Origin: Lactiplantibacillus dongliensis
GTDB lineage: Bacteria; Bacillota; Bacilli; Lactobacillales; Lactobacillaceae
Assembly (NCBI RefSeq): GCF_005405105.1
Contig: NZ_BJDK01000032.1
Location: 1 to 42,632 of the forward strand
DNA length: 42,632 nucleotides
Direction: 5' to 3'
Part shown: one piece after another, positions 9,282 to 17,814 of the stretch
How positions within the stretch are numbered: the stretch's first letter is position 1
Layout: each line of letters starts with the position of its first letter
The notes under the pieces: generated by a model
Databases searched by the model: none
What the model was told of the DNA's origin: nothing
The model's input: only the letters and a program-made list of their open reading frames with translations
Made by a program: the position numbers and the translations under genes

Positions 9282-9584
9282 GTATGAGCAAATATATTAG
9301 TTACACGTTGTGCTAGTTAATTAACAATATTAGTTAGATTCTAAATAACAGGCCCCAATCGTGGAGTTATCGGGTAAGACAGGCATTGGTGAGTCAACAC
9401 AAAGAAAAAATGGAGTCAAAACCTAATAAATGAGCAAATACTCTCGTTTACTAGGGCTGCCTCACAGCACTTTAATGTACCAAAAGAGGGGCCTTTTTCA
9501 TTGGCTCGGTTGATACTTGAAATTCTTGTGATCTGTGGATAGTCAATTTTACCTTCTGGTTGATATTGGAAATGGCCAATCTGA

Positions 9585-9833
9585 GTTCCACAACCATATT
9601 CTCATCAATTTACTGTGACCTATCAACGAATTTGTGAGTTAACCCGTTTTTATTTACACATACAGAAGGATATCAAATACCAGCGTACGTTACTTCATGC
9701 GGTTCTTCAACAAACCTTTCCTGAGTTGAAACACCTATTCTCTAATCGGCTATCTAAACTTGCACTCAACATTGTTAACCTATTTCCACATCCCGATTTA
9801 GTCACTGAGCTTTCTCAGACAAAAATTAACTGA
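9585..9833 (+). pseudogene. IS110-family transposase remnant
   Basis: An open stretch of ~80 codons resembles the middle of lactobacillar IS110 transposases: an LTRFY helix, RTLLHAVLQQTFPELKHLF, then LNIVNLFPHPDLV. A TGA stop lies just upstream at 9582, and neither the N-terminal DEDD catalytic part nor the C-terminal transposase_20 part is present. It is a decayed fragment marking the left edge of the AT-rich accessory island. The bases from 9282 to 9584 hold no gene I can support. Confidence 0.6.
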
Positions 9834-10102
9834 AATTATTCATTGTTAAAGCGATGATAAGATTTCAGGTTTGTTTGTATAATTGAATATTAAGAATTTA
9901 AGAACAAACCGGTGGTAGTTTGGTTAATAATTATGGAATTTATAATGTAATCGGTTAACTCGTACAGTTTACAGCTTGTCTATAATGTGTTTTTTATTAT
10001 TGTAACCATAAATTTAATTTTTAAATATTCATTGTAACACTTGAAAAACATACGTATACTACATCAGGTAGTTACGAATGTAATTGCATTTATTCAATTT
10101 TC

Positions 10103-11200
10103 TTGCAAGAAAGTTATTTTAATATTATTTTGAATGAAAATTATTTCAATAATGCGCAAGGGATAAGTGACGGATATAAAGCGCAAAAAGCCGCAACAAT
10201 CTATTTTGCTGTTGATATGGATATTGAAGATGGAAATATACCAGGTACGGTTATTCCTTACATTACTGGCGTAGCTGTTAGCTGTACGCAATATAAAATT
10301 GGTATATACGGTACTAGAAATGTCTGTACCAAGGCAACTGAGACAGGTGTAGTTTCAACCTGCTTTGTTTCTGATATGTCTACTGGTTATTCGGGTAACT
10401 TAGGTTTCAAAATGCCAAAAAATTGGGCATTTGACCAATTTGTCGAATATAACCTTACTGCCGATATGGGAATTGACCAAGTCGCTGCTTCAGGTCGCGA
10501 TGAGGGAACATCGGAGTTTGAGGCTTGTGACATTACACCCGCTAGTATCATGGGAGATATAGTTAACAGTGTTCCAGCGCTGGCTATCTTTGCTCAAACT
10601 AATTTTACTCTTGAAATGAGAAAGGATATTTATACGCCAATTGCAGATTATCATTTGAAGTGGTCAGATAAAATTACCGTTGGTGATGACAAGAAATTGG
10701 GAAAAGTTGATATTACGAATGGCAGGATTACTACTAGTTTAAACGCGCCCCTTCAACATTTTCCAAATGTTTTTAAACAGAAAGACTCCGATGATGCCGA
10801 AACTCTATTCAATGAATTAGCGCCAGCAATAGATAACGGATTTATTAAAGTTGGACCAGTGGCAAAAGATGGACGCATTGGTATTAAGATGATTATTAGT
10901 GCGAAACAAGAATCTTGTGATAATTCCACTATTAAGATTTCAGTTGAAATAGAGATTTATTGGAATGTCGGAGGACTACCAATGGAAGCACCACAGGAAG
11001 TAGAAGTCTATAATGACATCGAAAATATTCAACGTCACATAGTATCAAATCCAGATCCTGATTTAGTTTATGTGATTGTGTTGGGGCTTGCAATAGTTGG
11101 TGTTTTAGCAATTGGCTTTTCTACCGCTCCAGGAACAGGAGGGACAAGTGCTAGTGCAGCATTATTATTAGTGTCTGGAATGGCTTCGACTCTCAAATAA
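10103..11200 (+). pseudogene. 5'-truncated DUF1906 (glycoside-hydrolase-like) surface protein
   Basis: The reading frame is open from about 10025, but the only early start codon is a TTG at 10103 without a ribosome site. The readable part starts inside a DUF1906 / Rv2525c-type domain: IYFAVDMDIEDGNIPG, IGIYGTRNVC, FVSDMSTGYSGNLGF, NWAFDQF. Full proteins have an N-terminal barrel segment and often a peptidoglycan-binding domain before this, which are missing here. The C-terminal ~190 residues are of unknown type and end in a hydrophobic Ala/Gly-rich helix. These proteins are thought to act on cell-wall glycans. The remainder is intact, so the deletion may be recent, or a start could lie in sequence I cannot recognise. 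Codon use is AT-rich compared with the glycan operons. Confidence 0.6.
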
Positions 11201-11352
11201 GGTATAGCTGAATAAATATTTGCTGGGAAAATTAATAATTTTTGTTTAATTAAAGGTTAACAAATGGGGTGGTTGTTAAGACCATCCTTTTATATATGTG
11301 TAATCCGACTTAATTTAGGTACACTGAGTTTATAGGTATCAAATAAAAATGA

Positions 11353-11919
11353 ATGGTGGTCAGTAAAACAATGACATTTTACCCGAGCAGCTTGCTGTTT
11401 AATTTTTTTGATCATGAAGACCTTAATTATCTGGTAACGTTGTTTACTTTTCTGACAATTTGCAGGGTGTTTGTAGTTATTATAGACGGGTACTTTAAAA
11501 GACAAGTTAAATTATATGTTTCCAAACATATTTTTAAAAAGGTTAGTTACACAGATAAGATGTTAAATAAAGTAAGCAAGTTTTTTCGAGTGTTAGAAAT
11601 TATGGTAATGATTACAACAACTCTGTCAATTTATGAGCAATCTGAAATTTTTGCAATGTTAACACAATTGATATTTACTATTGCTCTGTTTTTAAAATTG
11701 TTTACCCAGATGAAAAGAAATTGGATTTGGAAAAAGTTGAAAAAGGTAATCAATAAAGAATTTGAAAAGTCGAGCCAGCAAATTAATGCAGTTAATAAGC
11801 TTTATCGACTACTTATAATTCAAACGATAATCGAAGATATTTTTATAATACCGATATATCTGTGTGTCATGGAATTTGTAGGTTTATTTCCCTATCTGCT
11901 TTCAGATCGGGGATTTTAA
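11353..11919 (+). CDS. Small unknown membrane protein in AT-rich island
   Basis: 188 residues with hydrophobic stretches near 30-45, 80-105 and 150-175, separated by basic segments (KRNWIWKKLKK, KHIFKKVSY). I do not recognise a family. ATG at 11353 has no good ribosome site; ATG at 11371 is an alternative. Base composition is distinctly AT-rich, like the truncated DUF1906 gene before it, pointing to acquired DNA. It could be an immunity-type membrane protein for the nearby bacteriocin, but that rests on position only. Confidence 0.5.
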   Translation: MVVSKTMTFYPSSLLFNFFDHEDLNYLVTLFTFLTICRVFVVIIDGYFKRQVKLYVSKHIFKKVSYTDKMLNKVSKFFRVLEIMVMITTTLSIYEQSEIFAMLTQLIFTIALFLKLFTQMKRNWIWKKLKKVINKEFEKSSQQINAVNKLYRLLIIQTIIEDIFIIPIYLCVMEFVGLFPYLLSDRGF

Positions 11920-12141
11920 TAAAAAAGACATAAGATAATTCATAAGAGAACAGGAATTAATTTAAATTTATGTCAATATAATATGCATGAAGCTAGAAGC
12001 TGTTAATTACTTTGTAGGTAAGACTTTATTGGTGAATATGATAATCTTGAATGCAGTGTTAGGACGGATTGAAAATCAACCGGAACCGTGGAGACTGTAA
12101 GTTGAAAGCCCTTAATCTAGATGAGACCTGTAGCACACATA

Positions 12142-12185
12142 AAAAGATCAGTAATGCCTTTAAGAAAGGATATTACTGATCTTTT
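12142..12185. terminator. Bidirectional terminator
   Basis: A perfect stem AAAAGATCAGTAAT / ATTACTGATCTTTT with A and T flanks works on both strands. It ends the minus-strand helveticin-like gene and any + transcript from 11353. The rest of 11920-12225 shows no gene. Confidence 0.75.
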
Positions 12186-12225
12186 GAACCGTATCTCTTT
12201 TAGTCTCTAGGAAACGTATCAGTTT

Positions 12226-13332
12226 TTAGAATGCACTCTTAGGTACTCTAAAAACAAGTTGGGCCACAGCATTTGAACTACTTTTATGGAAATGCTGGCT
12301 GACATAAATGAAATCACCCTTTAGTTGGATGCCTTCGACTTCGTTGTCATTTTTTCTATTTGCAAATTGAGGGTAAGACAACGCAACGATGACACTTGGT
12401 GTCCCGTGTCCCCAGTAATACTTGCCAATTTTAGGTATTTGAGACTGGGAACCACTGGAAATGTAGATTGCTTGACCATCGGAAAATTCAAATCCTTGGA
12501 AAGATACACCGTTAGGCACTGACCATTGACCATTGGTAAACTGGGCCTGGCCTTTACATGCCTCACGTACTCGAAGATCGTCATAACCACCCCATTTAGA
12601 AGCTTGATTTTCTTTGCTATCCAGAATCGTATTTAGGGTATTGACATTGTAGTATGAAAATTGGATGCCTGCTGCGGTGTTTTTCATCCAAATCATCAGA
12701 AAGTGTGTGTCACTGGAGAGCGCAGCTTCAACACGGTAAACCTTTCCGTAAGGTTTACCGGTTTTATTAGCTGAATCAATACCGGCTAAGCGTGGAATGT
12801 CAGTATAGCTGTTGATGGTGGTATTATCCCTGAATTGAAGTCGCCCGATTTGAATTCCCCAGTTGAAATCACCTTTTTCTAAGCCTTTAACCGCTAAATT
12901 TGTTGCTTTACAGACGACCCAAAAGTAATCTTTTCCTTTATGGGAGAAGTATTGTAGTGTTTGACCATGACCGAAATTGTATAGCGTCATTGTTGAAACG
13001 CGAGTTGCAGTCTTTTTTGCTTTATTCATTCTGCGCTTGGACAAAAGTTGTTTAACGCCACCTTTGACAAACTGCAAAGCGTAAGCGTTGGTTGTGCCAA
13101 CATAAATAGATTGGACAACGTTACTGTTAGGAAGCCCAATAAAAGTAAGCTCTAGGTCGGCATTGGCATTTTTGAGGGTGACTTTGGGTTGGATAGCCTC
13201 TTCAGTTGGTTCGCTAGACTTAAGTGCTTCTGGATGCTGCGTCATGAATTTATTGTAGGCAGCTTCTGTTTCAAAGTTCTCAGGAGTAAGAATAATCTCT
13301 TCAGCGGATACTAAACCGGGGCCATCGTCCAT
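12226..13332 (-). CDS. Helveticin J-like class III bacteriocin
   Basis: 368 residues from ATG 13332; an in-frame ATG at 13422 would add 30 residues. It shows the helveticin J pattern: YALQFVKGG near the start of the domain, GHGQTLQYF (family HTQTWEF-like), WGIQIGRLQF, SYTDIPRLAGID, VEAALSSDTHFLMIWM, FSYYNVNTLN, FQGFEFSDGQAIYISSGSQS and a VEGIQL segment. Helveticin J is a heat-labile protein that kills related lactobacilli. The start is uncertain: neither ATG has a clear ribosome site and no classical signal peptide is seen, though helveticin J also lacks one. The N-terminal ~70 residues are acidic and outside the core domain. It is divergent from the secreted protein at 13494. Family confidence is good; bactericidal activity is inferred. 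Confidence 0.75.
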   Translation of the reverse strand: MDDGPGLVSAEEIILTPENFETEAAYNKFMTQHPEALKSSEPTEEAIQPKVTLKNANADLELTFIGLPNSNVVQSIYVGTTNAYALQFVKGGVKQLLSKRRMNKAKKTATRVSTMTLYNFGHGQTLQYFSHKGKDYFWVVCKATNLAVKGLEKGDFNWGIQIGRLQFRDNTTINSYTDIPRLAGIDSANKTGKPYGKVYRVEAALSSDTHFLMIWMKNTAAGIQFSYYNVNTLNTILDSKENQASKWGGYDDLRVREACKGQAQFTNGQWSVPNGVSFQGFEFSDGQAIYISSGSQSQIPKIGKYYWGHGTPSVIVALSYPQFANRKNDNEVEGIQLKGDFIYVSQHFHKSSSNAVAQLVFRVPKSAF

Positions 13333-13423
13333 ATTTAATGATTTTTTATCGTCTTCATAGTAATCGGAATGAAGAGAAAAACAAGCACAAAATATAATGT
13401 TTTTATTATTGTAAAAATACAAA

Positions 13424-13451
13424 ATACATTATAGCAATTCTGTGATATACT
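13424..13451. promoter_or_regulatory. Divergent promoters between bacteriocin and secreted-protein genes
   Basis: On the minus strand TTCGCA, 17 bases, TATAAT point towards the bacteriocin gene. On the + strand TATACT at 13446-13451 points towards the gene at 13494. The two promoters overlap, so the genes are probably controlled together. Confidence 0.45.
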
Positions 13452-13493
13452 GCGAAGAAATGGTTGAAGGGTATTTGTCATAAGGAGAAAAAG

Positions 13494-14222
13494 ATGAAGA
13501 ATAACAAAGTAGTTTTAACTAGCATGATTGCCATTGGAATGATGTCAGGTATAATTTTTACTAATGAGACGGTACATGCAGAAGGGCAATTCGGACCATA
13601 TACAGAGCTGGAAACAAGTGGTTCAAAAAGAAATGTAGAAACAACTGGTAAATATGGCTTATTTACTAAGCCAGAGCGTGATAAGAGTGCCAAAATGGTC
13701 CTTTCACGGTCAATCATGAAACGAATGGGAACTTACACGCAAAAAGATCGCGCTTATTATCTGTCACATGACCATCGGAATGACACCTATAAAGGATCTC
13801 GTTATTATTTCCGTGTCTATGGATATCGACTCGCTGCCGATGGTTCAGTATATTATCGGGTTGTGACGATGAATGGTAAGTATCATGGTTACGTATACGG
13901 TGGTAAAAAACTAAACAAGTTTAGTGGTGGGATAAAGCACGCACAAACGACTACAGTCGCACAGATGCAATCTGATTTTGACTGGAACTGGGAATACTAC
14001 CTGGCTAACTCACCGGTGATGACGGCGCCAAACTATACGCAATATAAAGCGAAGATTGTCACTAATGATTACATTAATAATGGTCAGGATCGATTACAGG
14101 TATTTAAGTCAAAAGTTATTACACGAACACGTGAGGGCGACAAATTCATGTATGTACGAGATTTAGATAATAAAGAAATCAAGGGATGGACGAAGCGAGT
14201 TAGCTCTGATTACCAACTTTAA
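13494..14222 (+). CDS. Secreted protein of unknown function, divergent from bacteriocin
   Basis: 242 residues from ATG 13494 (AAGGAG at 13482). A clear signal peptide is present: MKNNK, a hydrophobic core, cleavage after TVHA. The mature protein has no membrane anchor, sortase motif or cysteine. It is rich in Tyr, Arg and Lys, with SH3-like segments (GKYGLFTKP, YYFRVYGYRLAADGSVYYRV, KGWTKR) such as occur in surface proteins that bind cell-wall polymers. I cannot name a family. The shared promoter region with the helveticin-like gene suggests a partner, perhaps self-protection or targeting; this is inference. Confidence 0.75.
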   Translation: MKNNKVVLTSMIAIGMMSGIIFTNETVHAEGQFGPYTELETSGSKRNVETTGKYGLFTKPERDKSAKMVLSRSIMKRMGTYTQKDRAYYLSHDHRNDTYKGSRYYFRVYGYRLAADGSVYYRVVTMNGKYHGYVYGGKKLNKFSGGIKHAQTTTVAQMQSDFDWNWEYYLANSPVMTAPNYTQYKAKIVTNDYINNGQDRLQVFKSKVITRTREGDKFMYVRDLDNKEIKGWTKRVSSDYQL

Positions 14223-14333
14223 GCGGAGCGTGGTAAAAATACGAAAACTTTAGGACTAAATAGAAATTGAAACAATCTAGATGCGATTACCAACCAACTG
14301 TCCCAATTAAGCTTGTCGCACTAATTAAGTGTC

Positions 14334-14362
14334 CGGTCGTTACTTAACGGTAACGGCTTTTT
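14334..14362 (+). terminator. Terminator between secreted protein and Mor-like gene
   Basis: Stem GTCGTTAC / GTAACGGC with T5. It ends the transcript from 13494. Confidence 0.6.
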
Positions 14363-14449
14363 ATATACCCTAAATTCAATGATTACCTGGACACTGAGTG
14401 ACACCCCCACTTGCTAAACTAAAGTCATCAAATACAAGAGGAGTGACTA

Positions 14450-14728
14450 GTGACTATGCCAATCAAAGTAGCGGCCTTAAACAGTATCTATGCCGACCTG
14501 TATGAAATCGTCGGTCCGGAAAATGTTGAAAAAATATTTAGACAGCAACGGGGCATTCAGGTGACGTTTCCCACCCATCTCTATGATCGAACGAAGCTGG
14601 TCCCGATTATTCGGATGGAGGCACAAAATTATAATGTGCGTGAACTGGCGCGGATGTACGGCTATTCAGAACGGTGGGTGCGACGGGTGCTAAAGTCCGC
14701 AACTGACGAGTTCAAGGAAGGTGACTAG
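14450..14728 (+). CDS. Small Mor-like HTH DNA-binding protein, copy 1
   Basis: 92 residues. N-terminal helix (~10-30), then a GIQVTFPTHLYDR strand-turn, then a helix-turn-helix: NVRELARMYGYSERWVRRVLK. This is the plan of the C-terminal half of the phage Mu Mor middle-transcription activator (GG-strand, then an LA-x-YG-x-S-x-RWV HTH). GTG at 14450 is preferred because AGAGGAG ends 7 bases before it; an ATG follows at 14456. Three relatives lie at 14814, 17328 and 40809. No phage structural genes are near, so these look like chromosomal regulators. Targets are unknown. Confidence 0.75.
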   Translation: MTMPIKVAALNSIYADLYEIVGPENVEKIFRQQRGIQVTFPTHLYDRTKLVPIIRMEAQNYNVRELARMYGYSERWVRRVLKSATDEFKEGD

Positions 14729-14813
14729 GGCAGTGCCATGTAAGGTCACATGCATTAGTCAGCTATCAAAGACCGCCACGTTCTTATAAATTTAACTTAG
14801 GAGGTGAGGGTGT

Positions 14814-15071
14814 TTGCGGGAGTCAGTGGATCAAAGCGCGTTGCAGCCTTTTTATCAGAAATTAGTAACCTTGGTGGGTGAGGAAGGGATGTGGGCCGTG
14901 TTCGATTATTACAAGGGCAGTCAGATGACATTACCGCTGCATTTGTACAATCGTGAACTGGCCGCCGAGCAGATTCGGCGCCGATTCAATGGTCATAATC
15001 AAGCCGAGTTAGCGCACTATTATGGTTATTCTCAACGCTGGGTCGTCCGAGTATTGGCTGGCAAAGCATGA
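14814..15071 (+). CDS. Small Mor-like HTH DNA-binding protein, copy 2
   Basis: 85 residues, start TTG at 14814, decided by AGGAGGTG at 14799-14806. Core: GSQMTLPLHLYNRELAAEQI, then NGHNQAELAHYYGYSQRWVVRVL, the Mor-type strand plus HTH. It is most like copy 4 (NGHNQ / DGHNQ, GYSQRWV / GYSQKWV). It sits 85 bases after copy 1 and 40 before the small membrane gene at 15112, so it may be co-transcribed with that gene. Confidence 0.75.
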   Translation: MRESVDQSALQPFYQKLVTLVGEEGMWAVFDYYKGSQMTLPLHLYNRELAAEQIRRRFNGHNQAELAHYYGYSQRWVVRVLAGKA

Positions 15072-15111
15072 GACGGTTAAAAGGATTAGTTTAAATTTGG
15101 AGGAGATTCAT

Positions 15112-15477
15112 ATGGATTTTGCAGCATTGTTTGATTTTAGTCATCGGGTCACTAAAGATACGGTCATGGTTAAGACAGTCGATGGTCAAGTTGATCGAAA
15201 GGTTGTTAAAGGGTCATTTAATTGGTTAGGATTCTTGTTCACTTGGTTCTATGCGGTGTTGAGTTCGAAGTATAAGACGCCGGGGTTTGGGACTAAAGTT
15301 GGTATCCCGCTTATTGTAATGATTGTGATTAATTTAGCTTTACAGGTCATATTGGGTCGGTCACTCAGTTTAATTGTTGACCTTGTTTGGTCAGTTTTGA
15401 ATGGTTTAATGTTTGACACCTGGTTCAAGCAGCAATTAATCAAAAATGGGTACACAGAAATGGTCAATCCGGCATAA
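15112..15477 (+). CDS. Small membrane protein, DUF2628-like
   Basis: 121 residues. ATG 15112 is preceded by GGAGGAG at 15099; the frame is open further upstream but overlaps copy 2 of the Mor-like genes. An N-terminal soluble ~40 residues is followed by FNWLGFLFTWFYAVLSSKY (the aromatic pattern of DUF2628-type proteins), then two hydrophobic helices with a GRSLS turn and a basic tail. Function unknown; such proteins sit in the membrane as small accessory subunits. A terminator follows. Confidence 0.65.
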   Translation: MDFAALFDFSHRVTKDTVMVKTVDGQVDRKVVKGSFNWLGFLFTWFYAVLSSKYKTPGFGTKVGIPLIVMIVINLALQVILGRSLSLIVDLVWSVLNGLMFDTWFKQQLIKNGYTEMVNPA

Positions 15478-15489
15478 GCCATTAATACG

Positions 15490-15527
15490 GAGTTGTTCGA
15501 GTCAGTTTGCTTGAGCAACTCTTTTTT
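15490..15527 (+). terminator. Terminator after small membrane protein
   Basis: Stem GAGTTGTTC / GAGCAACTC followed by T6. Confidence 0.8.
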
Positions 15528-15579
15528 ATTTATAACTAGAGCCAAATAGAACTTTCCCTAACTATTCGCCCAAGACCTA

Positions 15580-15608
15580 TTGTGTCCCCTGAATGGTTAA
15601 CGTATACT
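15580..15608 (+). promoter_or_regulatory. Promoter of the LPQTNE surface protein
   Basis: TTGTGT, a 17-base spacer, then TATACT at 15603; 35 bases before the GTG start. Confidence 0.55.
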
Positions 15609-15642
15609 TTCATTAGATAAAGGAATTAATGGAGGGATTATT

Positions 15643-17175
15643 GTGAAGAGACAGGGTCGAGTTTGGCAGTGGCTATTGGGGTTGGTTAGTTTAGTCATCG
15701 TTTTACTAGTCAGTCAGGTCGCATTGCCAGCGAAAGCGTCCGCAGCGAACTTTAACGCGACGGATTCGAACTATTTAACATCAGCAACGGTCATTAATGG
15801 GCCAGATTTTAAGCATGGCGATACGATTAATGTTCAATATAATCTGGACTTTGGTGATCAAGAGCTGAAAAGCGGAGACACGATTACCGTTGATTTGCCA
15901 AGCAACTTAAAAGCTAAGTCTGTTGGTGATACATTTAATGTTAAGGATGCCGCTGGAAATACCGTTGGGACTGCAGAAGTGACTAGTGAAGGTCAAGTTG
16001 TGGTGACCATGAATGACCAGTTGGAAGGTAAGACTAATGATAAGATGACACTTAATCTAGCGACTAAATATCGTGGCGATGATTATGGTGAAAAGGATGT
16101 CGTCTTTAATGAAAATAATCAGTCAACCATCAATATGGTGTCCAACGATGCTAATATGTCTAAAAAAGGGACTATCCAAGCTGACGGTACCGTTAAATGG
16201 ACTATTTTAGTCGATCGTCGTGAAATTGATATGAAGAATGTTAAAATTAGCGATACGATTGGTGACTATCAGACGTTAATTAAAGATATCAGCGTTTATG
16301 ATGGGGAGTGGTCAAGTAATTCTTCATATAAGCGTCGGGATAAAATTAGCTCTGATAAGTATGATGTGATTTACCATGATAATGGCTTTGATCTAGCGTT
16401 TAAAGATACGGTCAGTAATTTAGTGGTAATTGATTATTATACTAAGATTGATGATGAAAGTTTAATTCATTCTGGTTATAAATTCCGGAATAAAGCCGTG
16501 ATGACTTGGGGCGGCGGTACTTCTGGCGGCTCTAATTCCGAAGAAGCTAATGGAAAGGTTTCATCATCCACTGGCAACGGTGGGACTGGTGATGGGAATG
16601 AGAATACTCAAAAGCCAGATCCCGACCCAGAACCTACTCCCAATCCTGACCCCGACCCAGATCCGGAACCTGAACCTGGCGATGGCGACGGTGATGGCGG
16701 GACAAGTGTTGGTGTTGAAGAACCAGATGAAGAAGATAATGGGACTACTGATACTGATGAAGGTTACGACAAAGAATTCCCAGAACCCGAAGAACCTGAT
16801 ACAGATACGAATGTAAATCTTGGTGAAAATAGTTCTTCTGAAAGTTCGAATTCCAGCAGCGTTTCATCAACTGACGACAAAAATGAAGCAGTGACACCAT
16901 CTGAAAGTAGTTCTACGAAGTCAGCATCTGCAAAGACGACAAGTGAAGCGACCGATGCTAATCGGGCAGCCACTAAGCCATCTAGTGCTAAACAGGTGAC
17001 GGCTAAATCCACGCCAACTACGACTAATACGGATCATGCTCAAGCGGTTACGAAGAATCAAAAGTTACCACAAACCAATGAATCTAAAACCAGTCATCAA
17101 GCATTAAGCTTGATTGGCGGATTAGTCGCCTTTTTAACATTAGGTACTGGCGCTTTAATTCGGCATTGGTTCTAA
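15643..17175 (+). CDS. Sortase-anchored adhesin with Cna-type collagen-binding-like domain
   Basis: 510 residues, GTG start with GGAGGG 6 bases before. Order: basic signal peptide cleaved after an AKASA-like site (~33); a ~270-residue ligand-binding region of the Cna/SdrG type (GDTINVQYNLDFG, DTITVDLPSNLKA, a KWTILVDRR segment); an Asp/Pro/Glu repeat linker (~320-350, DPDPEPEP); a Ser/Thr-rich stalk; LPQTNE at 475-480; a hydrophobic helix and the short tail RHWF. LPQTxE is the sortase A signal typical of L. plantarum relatives. It is probably a covalently wall-attached adhesin for host or plant matrix; the ligand is unknown. The isopeptide-type B domains of classical Cna are absent. Confidence 0.85.
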   Translation: MKRQGRVWQWLLGLVSLVIVLLVSQVALPAKASAANFNATDSNYLTSATVINGPDFKHGDTINVQYNLDFGDQELKSGDTITVDLPSNLKAKSVGDTFNVKDAAGNTVGTAEVTSEGQVVVTMNDQLEGKTNDKMTLNLATKYRGDDYGEKDVVFNENNQSTINMVSNDANMSKKGTIQADGTVKWTILVDRREIDMKNVKISDTIGDYQTLIKDISVYDGEWSSNSSYKRRDKISSDKYDVIYHDNGFDLAFKDTVSNLVVIDYYTKIDDESLIHSGYKFRNKAVMTWGGGTSGGSNSEEANGKVSSSTGNGGTGDGNENTQKPDPDPEPTPNPDPDPDPEPEPGDGDGDGGTSVGVEEPDEEDNGTTDTDEGYDKEFPEPEEPDTDTNVNLGENSSSESSNSSSVSSTDDKNEAVTPSESSSTKSASAKTTSEATDANRAATKPSSAKQVTAKSTPTTTNTDHAQAVTKNQKLPQTNESKTSHQALSLIGGLVAFLTLGTGALIRHWF

Positions 17176-17199
17176 AAATTGAAATGTAGTTACTCAGAA

Positions 17200-17225
17200 A
17201 GTCTGTCAATTTGGCAGGCTTTTTT
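17200..17225 (+). terminator. Terminator after surface adhesin
   Basis: Stem AGTCTGTC / GGCAGGCT (with G-U pairs) and T5. Confidence 0.7.
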
Positions 17226-17327
17226 GTCGGTCAAACGTAAGGAACTCTACCAGTCTTAAGTGACTAGCAGTGCTTAAATCAACTGACTATAATTATATTT
17301 ATAAGAACGATGCAGGAGGGGTCATTT

Positions 17328-17603
17328 TTGGAGGAAGACTTAGCCAATCAAGATTGTTGGCATCCGTTATTACGGGAAATGAGTACATTAATTGGTCCGA
17401 CAGCCACGTTACAATTTTTCCAGACTTACCAGGGAATGCGGATTTCAATTCCCGCGCATCTCTATGATAGTGCCTTGGTTGCACAACGGATCTTACAACA
17501 AGCACCGCATCACAATGCTCAGGCATTGGCCACCAAATATGGCTATTCCCGGCGTTGGGTTAATTTGACGATTCAGACAGCAAAAGGAGATCATCTAAAA
17601 TGA
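17328..17603 (+). CDS. Small Mor-like HTH DNA-binding protein, copy 3
   Basis: 91 residues from TTG 17328; AGGAGGG at 17314-17320 ends 7 bases before it and sits inside the longer frame that begins with ATG at 17310, so the TTG is the better start. Core: GMRISIPAHLYDSALVAQRIL and HNAQALATKYGYSRRWVNLTI, the same strand plus HTH layout as the other copies. TATAAT at ~17287 is a probable -10. It stands alone, with terminators on both sides. Confidence 0.75.
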   Translation: MEEDLANQDCWHPLLREMSTLIGPTATLQFFQTYQGMRISIPAHLYDSALVAQRILQQAPHHNAQALATKYGYSRRWVNLTIQTAKGDHLK

Positions 17604-17652
17604 CGCTTTAGCCTAATTAGTTGTAAATTAGTGGATAAGCGTCATCAGCCTG

Positions 17653-17679
17653 CAGTGACGATTTTAGTCACTGTTTTTT
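17653..17679 (+). terminator. Terminator after Mor-like copy 3
   Basis: Perfect stem CAGTGAC / GTCACTG, loop GATTTTA, then T6. Confidence 0.8.
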
Positions 17680-17710
17680 AGTCTGGTGAGTTAATAATTG
17701 ACGCGCCATG

Positions 17711-17739
17711 TTGACAGCGTGAAGCGGTGCGTATATACT
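17711..17739 (+). promoter_or_regulatory. Near-consensus promoter of the ABC exporter operon
   Basis: TTGACA, 17 bases, TATACT. One of the strongest promoters in the window; such a promoter normally needs repression, which fits the palindrome right behind it. Confidence 0.8.
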
Positions 17740-17750
17740 CATTAATGTTT

Positions 17751-17768
17751 AGTGAGTAACTACTCACT
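17751..17768. promoter_or_regulatory. Perfect palindromic operator, probably for the TetR regulator at 19829
   Basis: AGTGAGTA-AC-TACTCACT, 8-base perfect arms, starting 12 bases after the -10 and so over the early transcribed region. Size and position suit a TetR dimer blocking transcription. The assignment to the distal TetR gene is inferred from operon context. Confidence 0.7.
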
Positions 17769-17814
17769 TACTAAGAAGACTATCAATAAATACAGGTTAT
17801 TAGGGGGCAAAATT

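Noticed and set aside
14450-17603. Mor-like genes as evidence for a Mu-like prophage
   Set aside because: No capsid, tail, transposase or lysis genes are present around them.
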